A stretch of DNA of 64,000 bases. Source: Rhodothermus bifroesti (GTDB lineage Bacteria; Bacteroidota; Rhodothermia; Rhodothermales; Rhodothermaceae). The notes below the pieces were generated by a model. The model searched no databases, was not told where the DNA came from, and saw only the letters and a list, made by a program, of their open reading frames with translations. A program made the position numbers and the translations under genes. Of the stretch, positions 30,786 to 39,204 are shown one piece after another. The DNA lies in the NCBI RefSeq assembly GCF_017908595.1, contig NZ_JAGKTL010000001.1:1-64000 (forward strand). The letters are read 5' to 3'. Each line of letters starts with the position of its first letter. The first letter of the stretch is position 1.

Positions 30786-32810
30786 TCAGCGAATGCGTAC
30801 AACCTGTCGAGAGATGATTTGATCATCGGTTCGGGCAACCACCAAATACAATCCCGACGCAACCGCAGCACCCGTATCGTCCCGGCCATCCCAAGCAATC
30901 GTATGGGTCCCCGACGTTAGCTGTACCAATGGCCGCAACACACGCACGCGCTGTCCTAACGCATTATAAACCTCCAAGCTCACAACCTGCGGCTGCTCAA
31001 GCTTCATCGTCACTTGAAGCGTCTCACCAAACGGGTTAGGAAAAGCCTCTACAGCACGCAAGCTGGCCTTTTGTTCTTTAGGCAAAAGCTCGTTGCTGGT
31101 AAGGCTTACCTGCAAAAAATCTCGCATGATCGGAAACAGGTCCGTGTTATCGAGCAAGCCCTGACCTGTAAGGCGGCCGGCAAACTGGCCGTTCACGTTG
31201 TCGTCGGCACCTACCCATACGTCTTGGGGCGTGTGATTCCCTGGCGTTGTGCCGATGGTACCTCCATTGCCGTTGACCATAGGATTGGAGCCATAAGCAA
31301 TCACGATGCGACGGGCAGTAGGACCCGCAGGCTCTGGCCACAGTTTGCCTTGGAATTCCACCAATCGATATTCCGGAAACCAGCCGCCAATTTCGTCATC
31401 GCCGCGATCGATGTTTTCTGGAACAGGTGTAAAGCGTCCATCGGTTTTTCGGGGCTCCCGAGCATAGGTACGTATCCGCGTGCCATTCTCTTGAGCATCC
31501 TGGGCATCATGCAGGCCAACCACCGTAAATCCACCACATTCGTGGTCTGAAGTCACCAAGATCAACGTCTGGCCAGCCGAAGCGTCCTGCATCAGCTTTA
31601 ACCCCTCTGCAATTGCATAATCGAAATCCAGCACCTCCTTGATCATGTAGTCTGAGCCGTAAACCCCTGTCAAGCGGTTTGTCCCTCCGTTGTAGACTTC
31701 CTCAGCGACAATCGCCTCCACATCAGCCACCACGGTATAACGCCCCTCGGCATAGCCGATACCGCCAGCATTGGCATGTTCCAGGTGATCAATACGACCG
31801 CCTTCAACCATCAAGAAAAACCCCTTGTCGCTTTTACGCTTAAGCACCTCGATAGCCACCATGGTCATTTCCCAAAGGGACGGCTCCCAGGGATAAAGCC
31901 GCTGGCGCTCAGCCTCATAGCTGCGATGCGAGCTGTTGAAAAGCCCTAGTAACTTGACCTCATTATTGGGGGTAAATTCGCCTAAGCGGTCCAAAATACC
32001 CAGCAGAGCATCGCGACTATTTACATACACATAGCCCCGTTGCTTGGCCAACGCAATCAAATCGACGTTATCGGTTCGCCGGCCGCTTAGCAAAATAGGA
32101 TTGCCTTGGGCGTCGACTATAGGTTGGCCATTACGGTCACGCACGGTTGCATGGCCATGCACATTCGGATTGGTGCGGGGCAGAAAATGCCGAGCCCCAC
32201 CACCCAGAATGACATCGAGCTCCACGCCTATCTTGGGTTCAGGCAACACCCAGTCTCGGGCAGGGTCATACCCGGGACCAGCATTAAAAATGGCCTCGTA
32301 TTCCTCTTGGGTTGCAGAAATGTACTGGGCCGCAATGTAGTCTTCGAGATCGCGGTTCCAAATGTGCGACGCAAATGCAGCTGGGGTAGCATGCGTCACC
32401 CGTGTAGTTGTTACCAAGCCTACAGCATAGCCCGCTTTTTTGGCCGCTTCTAGGATCGTCTCCAACGGCGCGTTCGTTTCGGGGTCAAGCGAAATGTATT
32501 CATTGTCGATCTTGCCGCGCCTGCCTACGGCGTAAACCGAAGCCCCAGGGGCTGAATCGGTAATCCAGGAATTGAGCGAATGCGTGGTCACCATAGCATG
32601 AAAGCGCAGCCGATCTTGGGCCAATAAGCGGAAGTTAGGTTCATCGCTGAATCGGCTTCCTGGGCGCCCCTGACCTAGCGCCATGCGCGTAGCCGTACGT
32701 GGCGCAATGCCATGCCCATCGCCAATGTATAGAATAACGTGCTTGCGTGGCTGGGCCATTAAGCTTAGCGGCACGCAAAGCAAAAGCAACAGGTGAAAAA
32801 TGCGTTTCAT
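30786..32810 (-). CDS. Secreted alkaline phosphatase with C-terminal sorting-type domain
   Basis: A 674-aa alkaline phosphatase superfamily enzyme releasing phosphate from monoesters. Metal and active-site motifs are LYIGDGHG near the N-terminus, ITDSAPGAS (nucleophile serine), VEGGRIDHLEHAN and TSDHECGG. The start is taken at the ATG beginning MKRIFHLLLLLCVPLSLMAQ, a clear signal peptide; an in-frame extension 20 codons upstream would bury it. The last 85 residues (FPNPFGETLQV, VYNALGQRVRVL, GTHTIAWDGRDDTG, SGLYLVV) form a type A C-terminal domain like those that direct type IX secretion in Bacteroidota. It has its own terminator and is monocistronic. Confidence 0.92.
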   Translation of the reverse strand: MKRIFHLLLLLCVPLSLMAQPRKHVILYIGDGHGIAPRTATRMALGQGRPGSRFSDEPNFRLLAQDRLRFHAMVTTHSLNSWITDSAPGASVYAVGRRGKIDNEYISLDPETNAPLETILEAAKKAGYAVGLVTTTRVTHATPAAFASHIWNRDLEDYIAAQYISATQEEYEAIFNAGPGYDPARDWVLPEPKIGVELDVILGGGARHFLPRTNPNVHGHATVRDRNGQPIVDAQGNPILLSGRRTDNVDLIALAKQRGYVYVNSRDALLGILDRLGEFTPNNEVKLLGLFNSSHRSYEAERQRLYPWEPSLWEMTMVAIEVLKRKSDKGFFLMVEGGRIDHLEHANAGGIGYAEGRYTVVADVEAIVAEEVYNGGTNRLTGVYGSDYMIKEVLDFDYAIAEGLKLMQDASAGQTLILVTSDHECGGFTVVGLHDAQDAQENGTRIRTYAREPRKTDGRFTPVPENIDRGDDEIGGWFPEYRLVEFQGKLWPEPAGPTARRIVIAYGSNPMVNGNGGTIGTTPGNHTPQDVWVGADDNVNGQFAGRLTGQGLLDNTDLFPIMRDFLQVSLTSNELLPKEQKASLRAVEAFPNPFGETLQVTMKLEQPQVVSLEVYNALGQRVRVLRPLVQLTSGTHTIAWDGRDDTGAAVASGLYLVVARTDDQIISRQVVRIR

Positions 32811-33003
32811 GGCCGTTTTGCGTTTGATGGCGAGTCGTTTGCTCCGCCCAAGCTTACACGACAACCACAAATCCGGTGTTAGGAAACCATGAGGGATCTG
32901 TTAGCCGGATATGGTCAAATTGTTAAACCCATTTGCCCATCTTGTCCTGACCTTGGCCCAAGGCTAAACTGGAAGCCACAAAAGAGATGAACAGGCTTCT
33001 AGC

Positions 33004-34005
33004 ATGCAACGTACGGCATGGCTTTTCTTACCGCTGCTGCTTTTAGGATGCCGATCAACGCAACCCGTTGCGGTCTCCTTGCCCGAGCGGCTTCCTGGAC
33101 CACCGGCTTGCTTACTGCCCTGGTATGGGGGGTGGATCATCGGGAGCGGGAACATGCTATGGTGGATTCGCGGCAATCGACCAAGCCAGCGTTGGGTATT
33201 ACCAGCTTCCGTTCGCACCGCTACAGTCGACGCTAAAGAAACACTTTGGCTAGGCACCGAAGCTGGGCTAATGCGCCTAGATGCGCCTAATGCGTCGCCC
33301 GAACGCGTACCGCTACCTGCACTAAACCGCTTTCCTGCAGTAAGCGCGCTGTCGCTGGACAAGCAGCATCGCCTTTGGGTAGGAACTGAACGCTACGGCG
33401 TTTTTGCGCAAACAGATACTAGCTGGCACCCCGTGTTGGCTGTCGCGCCTGTTTATGCCTTAAGCACTACCGCCGACGGCACAGTTTGGGTGGGAAGCGG
33501 TATTGGCCTATTTCGGCAGACAACCAGGGGATGGCAGATCTACTCTGAAGAAGGAACGGGCAACCACGGCCTGCCGGATAACCTTGTTGAAAACCTCATC
33601 CCACTACCCACAGGCCTTTGGGTTATCATGAGCGAATCCATTAGCTTTTTCCCTATCGATACTACAGCCCAGCCGGTTGAATTCGCCTATCTTGGTCATC
33701 CTGGCAATTATATCTACGATGCGATAGACCTCCCCAATGGGAAGTATTTGCTGGCTACCGAGGAAGGACTCGTGCTACTTCGCGAACTTCCCCGCTTCGA
33801 AGCGCACACCGGCCTGCAAGAGCTGCGCGTGCTAGAACACGCCCTAGCCCATCTGCTTTCACCGCAAATGCTCGGCTTGCCCAAAGTGCAGTTTACCCGT
33901 CTTTACCGCAAAAAGCAGATGCTTTACCTAGCCGGTCCTACTGGGCTTTATCGGGTGCCGCTTAAGAAGTTGCAAAGCCATACCGTAGCAGCCGCAGGCC
34001 ATTAA
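33004..34005 (+). CDS. Beta-propeller lipoprotein of unknown function
   Basis: A 333-aa probable lipoprotein: the signal peptide ends in the lipobox LLLLGC. The mature part contains repeated blades of the two-component-regulator-propeller kind (ETLWLGTEAGLMRL, HRLWVGTERYGVF, GTVWVGSGIGLFRQ), each a Trp-x-Gly-(T/S) turn, so a six- or seven-bladed propeller is likely. Such proteins bind ligands or partners at the cell surface; no partner is evident here. The 3' end overlaps the convergent P-type ATPase gene by 44 bases, so the last 14 codons of both are constrained together. Confidence 0.75.
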   Translation: MQRTAWLFLPLLLLGCRSTQPVAVSLPERLPGPPACLLPWYGGWIIGSGNMLWWIRGNRPSQRWVLPASVRTATVDAKETLWLGTEAGLMRLDAPNASPERVPLPALNRFPAVSALSLDKQHRLWVGTERYGVFAQTDTSWHPVLAVAPVYALSTTADGTVWVGSGIGLFRQTTRGWQIYSEEGTGNHGLPDNLVENLIPLPTGLWVIMSESISFFPIDTTAQPVEFAYLGHPGNYIYDAIDLPNGKYLLATEEGLVLLRELPRFEAHTGLQELRVLEHALAHLLSPQMLGLPKVQFTRLYRKKQMLYLAGPTGLYRVPLKKLQSHTVAAAGH

Positions 34006-35911
34006 GAGCAACCAGTACGGTAGAACCCTCGTGTCCAATCACAGCGAGCGGAAGTGGTAACCCCTGAAGAAAAATAGTGGTAATCATCAAGATTATCGCA
34101 CTAAAAGCAATTGCAAAGTTTATGCTCAGCGTCCGTCGGGTTGCCCGACTAAGCGCCAAAGCATAAGGCAGCTGTCGCAGATCGTCGCTCATGAGCACTA
34201 CGTCAGCTGCCTCTAAGGCCACGTCGGTACCGGTACGGCCCAGAGCAATTCCTACGGTAGATGCTGCTAACGCCGCTGCATCGTTAACGCCATCCCCTAC
34301 CATGGCTACTGCACCGAACTGCTCTACCAAAGCTTGCACCTGCACTACCTTTTGGGCTGGTAGCAGCTCTGCGTGCACAGTATCAACCCCTACTTGTCGG
34401 CCAATAGCTTCAGCTACGTGGCGATTGTCCCCCGTAAGCAACACTATGGAGCTAATGCCCAAGCGCCGGAGCTGCTGTATCACTTCCATTGCTTCAGCAC
34501 GCAACGCGTCCGCAAAAGCAAGCCAGCCAAGCACTTCACGCTGCCCTGTCTGCTCACGCACGACCAAGACCGCAGTTTTTCCTTGGCGTGCCAGCGTTTC
34601 TAGGACTGCTCGCCCTGCGGCCCAGCCTTTGATCAAACTGTTCTGCTCCCAGGCCTCAAAGTAGCGCAGATTACCGATATGTATGGTTGCTCCTTCCACC
34701 ACCGCCCGCACTCCCTGTCCTATCACTGCCCGAAAGCCTTCTGCTTCCGGAACTGTGAGCCTGCGCTGGCGAGCAGCTTCGAGAGTAGCCCGGGCTAAGT
34801 GATGTTCTGAGTATTGCTGAACGGCTGCTGCCCACTGTAACAACGCATCTTCGGAAAGCCTTGCTTCTAAAACACCCACCTGCACTAAACGTACCCGCCC
34901 TTCAGTGAGCGTCCCTGTCTTGTCGAAAGCAACAGCCCGCACACGTGCCAAGGCTTCCAAATAAACACCTCCCTTAAAGAGCATCCCCCGTCGCGCACCG
35001 GCTGCAATAGCCGAAAGCACAGCCGCCGGCGTCGAGATCACCACCGCACAGGGTGAAGCAGCTACCATCAAAGTCATCGCACGATAAAAGGCCTGGGTGA
35101 AAGGCTCCTGGAAAAAAATCACAGGGATTGCTACAGCCAGCGCTGTCACGACCAATACACCCACAGCATAGGGCTGCTCCAATCTATCGATAAGGCGCTG
35201 CACAACAGCCTTTTCGGTTTGAGCCTGCTCGATAAGCGCAATCATGCGCACCAGCGTCGCGTCGGAAGCCAAGCGCGTTACGCGCACCTCCAAATTGCCC
35301 GTTGTGTTGATCGTCCCCGCATAAACTTCCTGGCCAGGACCTTTATCAACAGGTATCGACTCGCCCGTAAGCGTGGATTCGTCCAAAGCACTCTCCCCAC
35401 GGACAATCACGCCATCGAGAGGCACACGGTCCCCCGGCTTCAGCACAAACACGTCCCCCACCCGCACGGCCTCGAGAGGAAGCTCAACTGCCAAACCGTC
35501 GCGCAACACACGGGCCCGATCGGGCCGAAGCTGCATCAGCGCCTGAATAGCCTGGCGAGAACGCCCAAAAGCATAATGCTGAAGCATATTTGAGAGCGAA
35601 AACAAAAAGAGCAGCATGGCCCCTTCGGCCAGCGCACCGATCACAAGTGCTCCCAGCGCAGCCAATACCATCAACAGGTCGATGTCCACCGTACGTTGCC
35701 TAAGGGCCTTGACCCCGTTACGCAGTCCATCCCATCCACCAAAAACATAGGCAAGACCATAGGCCATAGCTGCCACAAATGGCGGTCCCTGCAGCCAATC
35801 GGAGAGCCAACCGACAACAAGCCCAGACAGCGTCAGCGCCACAAAGAGCACCTGGCGATGCATGTCTTTAAGCCCCAAACGCCCAACCATGCGCTTCCAC
35901 TCAGCAGGCAC
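33962..35911 (-). CDS. P1B-type heavy-metal ATPase (P1B-4-like)
   Basis: A 649-aa metal-exporting P-type ATPase. It has the phosphorylation motif DKTGTLTEG (Asp330), TGES, GDGVND, the transmembrane metal site SPC (to Cys288) rather than CPC, and HEGST in the last helix. SPC plus HEGxT is the signature of P1B-4 ATPases, which export cobalt, ferrous iron or zinc. There is no N-terminal HMA domain, also typical for this subgroup. GTG at 35911 gives the longest start; ATG at 35890 or 35863 are alternatives. A possible 47-aa Cys-rich membrane protein ends 12 bases upstream. Its 3' end overlaps the convergent propeller gene. Confidence 0.9.
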   Translation of the reverse strand: MPAEWKRMVGRLGLKDMHRQVLFVALTLSGLVVGWLSDWLQGPPFVAAMAYGLAYVFGGWDGLRNGVKALRQRTVDIDLLMVLAALGALVIGALAEGAMLLFLFSLSNMLQHYAFGRSRQAIQALMQLRPDRARVLRDGLAVELPLEAVRVGDVFVLKPGDRVPLDGVIVRGESALDESTLTGESIPVDKGPGQEVYAGTINTTGNLEVRVTRLASDATLVRMIALIEQAQTEKAVVQRLIDRLEQPYAVGVLVVTALAVAIPVIFFQEPFTQAFYRAMTLMVAASPCAVVISTPAAVLSAIAAGARRGMLFKGGVYLEALARVRAVAFDKTGTLTEGRVRLVQVGVLEARLSEDALLQWAAAVQQYSEHHLARATLEAARQRRLTVPEAEGFRAVIGQGVRAVVEGATIHIGNLRYFEAWEQNSLIKGWAAGRAVLETLARQGKTAVLVVREQTGQREVLGWLAFADALRAEAMEVIQQLRRLGISSIVLLTGDNRHVAEAIGRQVGVDTVHAELLPAQKVVQVQALVEQFGAVAMVGDGVNDAAALAASTVGIALGRTGTDVALEAADVVLMSDDLRQLPYALALSRATRRTLSINFAIAFSAIILMITTIFLQGLPLPLAVIGHEGSTVLVALNGLRLLRYGFATS

Positions 35912-35923
35912 CTAGTACATCCG

Positions 35924-36067
35924 TCATTTGCAACACCCCAGAACGACCGCACTTGCCACAACACCAGCTATTACCAGCAACCAACGCTCCCATCCGCACG
36001 CTTCACAACACTGCACCAGCCGCCCAATTGCTAAATCAACCCCTACCTGAACCGACGAACCCCACAC
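35924..36067 (-). CDS. Possible small Cys-rich membrane protein upstream of the metal ATPase
   Basis: An open frame of 47 codons starting at GTG, 12 bases upstream of the ATPase start. It encodes a short soluble stretch, the cysteine cluster QCCEACGWERW, one hydrophobic helix (LLVIAGVVASAVVLG) and a final CCK. Five cysteines in 47 residues next to a metal pump that lacks its own metal-binding domain suggest a metal-binding or regulatory partner. I know of no family for it, and the coding call rests on composition and position only. Confidence 0.35.
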   Translation of the reverse strand: MWGSSVQVGVDLAIGRLVQCCEACGWERWLLVIAGVVASAVVLGCCK

Positions 36068-36467
36068 AGACTTTTGCTCGACGCTCCATTAAAAACCTCG
36101 CGGCATTCCTAACGCCACAACGCGTCTTAGGATGCTGAAATAGAAAAATTTAGAGGCGATCCAAGTTCAACTTAACCCTTCCTACTTGCATGTACTTTTA
36201 AAGCCAACCGCGCAACTTTAAAATCGCAATGTGCTATGCGTCACGCTCGTCTTTATCTGGCAAAGTAGCCTTGGCATTCCCTCTGCATGGGCACAAACCG
36301 TTCGGGACAGCAGCTTTCATATGCCAACCTGGCTAGCATGCCCTGCTGCCAGTATGAGTACGGCACTTTTAGGTCTTTTTTTCTACTCCTGTGGGCACAC
36401 TCGGATGGGTAGCCTATTTGGGCAATGCTATCTTTAATCCCAAAATCACAGGATTAACGATTGCAGC
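36068..36467. other. Intergenic region, no supported gene
   Basis: 400 bases, A+T-richer than the flanks. It should hold the promoters for the metal ATPase unit (minus) and the ABC exporter set (plus). A 68-codon open frame at 36231-36437 begins with a signal-like stretch but has no ribosome-binding site and unlikely composition later on; I do not call it. Confidence 0.5.
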
Positions 36468-37214
36468 ATGTGTTTAAGGTTTTGGATTTCTTGGCATCAG
36501 CGTTTAATTGCTCGGGGGTGGTCTTTGCTGGGATTTGGGGTGCTGATTGGCTTTTTAGGCTTCACCCTATTTCTTCTTGGGCTGTCGCTTGCGCTGTTTC
36601 AGGGCATGCATCCTGAAAATCTCGGCAATGCCTTAACCTATAGCTGGGGGGCCCTGCTATTTGTGTTTTTGTTACTATACTACATGGCTTATCGGCTTTC
36701 TCGTAAAACAGATTGGCACCGGGCTGTTCTTTGGCGCTATGCTAATTTGCAGGGCTATGCGTTTGCTTTTTTTCTATTCGAGCCTGGAATCTTGGGAAGC
36801 ATAGGTCTATACGCTATAGGACTTGGGATAGGTTTATTGATGGTTTTTCCCTTATCCAAAGGACTTGCAGCTTTAGGGCTCACGCTTTTGTTTCTCATTG
36901 GGGTCGTAGCACTTCTTTTTTCAGGATGGTTTCGATGGGGGTTAAAGGCTCACGGCCGGAGAGATCTGCCTGTCGCCTTTATTCCTGTTTTTTGGATTTT
37001 AGGTCTCGTTGTTGTTGCCAGTAATGCATCTTCTGCGATGCAAGCATGGATGGGCCACATGCTTGCGTACTTGCAGTATGTACCGCTTTTGGGGCCTTAT
37101 GGCGAAGCGATGGCGGCAGCATTGAGCGGTGCGTCGGTATGCAAAGCTGTCGCGGGCTTAGCAACCCATGTTACGGCAGCAGTTCTGATTGCCTGGGCAC
37201 TTACGCGCGGCTAA
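36468..37214 (+). CDS. Multi-spanning membrane protein of an ABC exporter set
   Basis: A 248-aa protein with about six hydrophobic segments (for example LLGFGVLIGFLGFTLFLLGL and FVFLLLYYMAYRL). I do not recognise the family from sequence. It ends 3 bases before a second polytopic protein that is followed by an overlapping ABC ATPase, so it is most likely one of two permease subunits of an ABC-2-like exporter. Substrate unknown. Confidence 0.6.
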   Translation: MCLRFWISWHQRLIARGWSLLGFGVLIGFLGFTLFLLGLSLALFQGMHPENLGNALTYSWGALLFVFLLLYYMAYRLSRKTDWHRAVLWRYANLQGYAFAFFLFEPGILGSIGLYAIGLGIGLLMVFPLSKGLAALGLTLLFLIGVVALLFSGWFRWGLKAHGRRDLPVAFIPVFWILGLVVVASNASSAMQAWMGHMLAYLQYVPLLGPYGEAMAAALSGASVCKAVAGLATHVTAAVLIAWALTRG

Positions 37215-37217
37215 CCC

Positions 37218-37874
37218 ATGTGCACGCGCTTTAGGCTGCTTTATCGGTTGCATTGCCGCTATCAAAAGCTATGGCCATTCCTTTTGGCCCTTGGGCTTAT
37301 GGCGTTGCTGTTGCAACAGATCGGCCGCTATGCTCCTAAAGCGCACGAAACGCTACGGTTGATCTATGTAGTAAGCAGTACATTCGTCCTTTTTACCCCT
37401 TTTTTTCAGTGGTTTGTCCGCGATCAGGAGTGGTGCTGCTACCGCGTATGGGGGAGCGATTTGGCTGATCTTTTGCGCACGAAAAGCTACGTGCTGCTGC
37501 TCCGCCAGGGCATAGGGGCATTGGGGTTAGTGGTTCTTTGGCTGATTGTGCATCCAGCCTATGGGCTGCGTGATCTGTTGCCTATGGCGGCCGCCTTGCT
37601 GTCGGGCATAGGCGTAGGACTAACTGTTGGGCTTGCCTACTACCCAACTTATCGCTACTGGCTAGCCCAGGGAGCTTTTACAGCAGAGCTCCTGGCAGGA
37701 TGGGCACAACTGCTTACAATAGGCATGGCTTTGCTCAGCTACCTTTGGCCTGCCGTGGTCCTACTGGTCGTAGCACTTTGTTGGCTCTACCACGCGCGCC
37801 TATGTGCTCGCGCCGCCCGTAAACTCGACATCCAAGAATTATCCCTTGATGCCCATGGATATCCCCGCACTTGA
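37218..37874 (+). CDS. Second membrane subunit of the ABC exporter set
   Basis: A 218-aa protein with about five to six hydrophobic helices and a short basic C-terminal tail (ARLCARAARKLD). Its start is 3 bases after the preceding permease-like gene, and its end overlaps the ATPase gene. No family motif is recognisable; the transporter role is inferred from the neighbours. Confidence 0.6.
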   Translation: MCTRFRLLYRLHCRYQKLWPFLLALGLMALLLQQIGRYAPKAHETLRLIYVVSSTFVLFTPFFQWFVRDQEWCCYRVWGSDLADLLRTKSYVLLLRQGIGALGLVVLWLIVHPAYGLRDLLPMAAALLSGIGVGLTVGLAYYPTYRYWLAQGAFTAELLAGWAQLLTIGMALLSYLWPAVVLLVVALCWLYHARLCARAARKLDIQELSLDAHGYPRT

Positions 37875-38601
37875 AGTCCATCAGTGCTCTAAACGCTTCC
37901 GCAGTCGAAAAGGCACTGTGCAGGCCCTAAAGGAAGTGACATTTCACCTCCCTCCAGGGGCATGCTGTGGTCTAGTGGGGCCCAATGGCGCCGGCAAAAC
38001 TACATTGCTTCGCATCCTAGCTAATGTGCTAAAAGCAGACGCGGGGCAAATCTTCATGTTCGGCCAGCAGATTCGATGGGGGCAGCACAGCTACAAACGC
38101 CAGGTGGGCTTCATGTTGGAAGATCTATGCTTGATGGAGCGCTTAACGGGTCGCGAGCAGCTCACCTTAGCAGCGCACCTCTACGGACTACCACCGGTGC
38201 AAGCACAGCGCGAAATTGAACGCCTAACAGCTTGCTTTGAAGTCCACACCGCACTGGACCGTTGGATTGAGACGTACTCGAGCGGTATGCGCCGGCAGCT
38301 AGCTTTTATTCTGGCTTTGCTACATCGACCCCGGCTCATCGTGCTCGACGAGCCGTTTGAAACCTTGGATGCCCAGGCCCTTCGCACCGCGGTGGCGCTC
38401 CTGCAGGAACGCCACCGCGAAGGCGCAACGCTGCTTATTAGCGCCCATCAGCTCGGTAGGCTCGAACAGCTGTGTGACTATCTGATCGTGCTGCAACGTG
38501 GACAGGTACGCTTTGCCGGACCTTTGGCCGACTTTCGAGCTCGCCTACCGCAAACCACTAGCCTAGAAGCTGCTTACCTAAGCTGGCTAGCCCAGTTTTA
38601 A
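37849..38601 (+). CDS. ABC transporter ATP-binding protein
   Basis: A 250-aa nucleotide-binding subunit that powers the two membrane proteins encoded just upstream. Walker A is GPNGAGKTT, the signature motif is YSSGMRRQL, and Walker B is LIVLDEPFETLD, followed by the switch histidine in LISAHQLGRLEQL. The architecture is that of CcmA/ABC-2 drug- or polysaccharide-type exporters. ATGs at 37849 and 37855 are both possible, and both fall inside the preceding gene, so translation is coupled. The unit is not followed by an obvious terminator, but the next gene is on the other strand. Confidence 0.9.
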   Translation: MPMDIPALEVHQCSKRFRSRKGTVQALKEVTFHLPPGACCGLVGPNGAGKTTLLRILANVLKADAGQIFMFGQQIRWGQHSYKRQVGFMLEDLCLMERLTGREQLTLAAHLYGLPPVQAQREIERLTACFEVHTALDRWIETYSSGMRRQLAFILALLHRPRLIVLDEPFETLDAQALRTAVALLQERHREGATLLISAHQLGRLEQLCDYLIVLQRGQVRFAGPLADFRARLPQTTSLEAAYLSWLAQF

Positions 38602-38659
38602 CCTCAAAGCGTGCCGTTCAAACTAGGACGCCCCCTTGCTTGGTAGCAGCAATCTGGGG

Positions 38660-39187
38660 TTAGTGCTCGACGTCGCCCACCTCGTCTGCCTCTGGGATCA
38701 AAGCGCGACCGGCTTCGCGCTGCACGGTATTTGTAATTTCTGGGTGGCTGATGCGTCCGCCCAAATTTGCTGCATAGCCAACCACCCCAAAAGTGACAAC
38801 CGCCACTACAAACAAGGCAGTACGCCAAGCGGGGGCTATTGGCCGCCGACGGACTAACATGACAAGCGAGAGCACTGCCAAGGCGATTGTCAGATAAACT
38901 GCCAGATTGCCTGCCTCCTCATGGGCTTCAATGGCATCGTGCGAGCGGCCAAGGGCCTCAACCATTTCTTCGGCACCATGGCCAGTGAAATAGGCTGCAA
39001 CAGCCCCTAAACCAGCCAGCACAAACAGCATGAGCGCCACGCGCACGATGGATTCCTCACGTCGCCAAGCGCCATAGAGGCCTACAAGCAGGCCCAGCAG
39101 CACGCCAAAAAGCGGCAAGTGGTTGACCATAAGGTGAAGATGAGCAGTATCCAAAGGCAGCACAGGTTGAAGGTGGGCAGCGTTCAT
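38660..39187 (-). CDS. DUF2231-like membrane protein, last gene of the czc operon
   Basis: A 175-aa protein with four hydrophobic segments: HLMVNHLPLFGVLLGLLVGLYG, LMLFVLAGLGAVAAYFTGHGA, LTIALAVLSLVMLV and FVVAVVTFGVVGYAANLGG, with conserved His in NHLP and HEEAGN. This His-rich four-helix layout resembles DUF2231 proteins, often suspected of binding haem or metal. It starts 17 bases after the czcC stop and so belongs to the same transcript. Its job in metal efflux is not established. Confidence 0.7.
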   Translation of the reverse strand: MNAAHLQPVLPLDTAHLHLMVNHLPLFGVLLGLLVGLYGAWRREESIVRVALMLFVLAGLGAVAAYFTGHGAEEMVEALGRSHDAIEAHEEAGNLAVYLTIALAVLSLVMLVRRRPIAPAWRTALFVVAVVTFGVVGYAANLGGRISHPEITNTVQREAGRALIPEADEVGDVEH

Positions 39188-39204
39188 GGTGCGTCCAGGT
39201 TGGA

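Noticed and set aside
36231-36437. 68-codon frame with a signal-like N-terminus
   Set aside because: No ribosome-binding site, no recognisable mature domain, and poor continuity with the neighbouring gene; not enough to call a gene.
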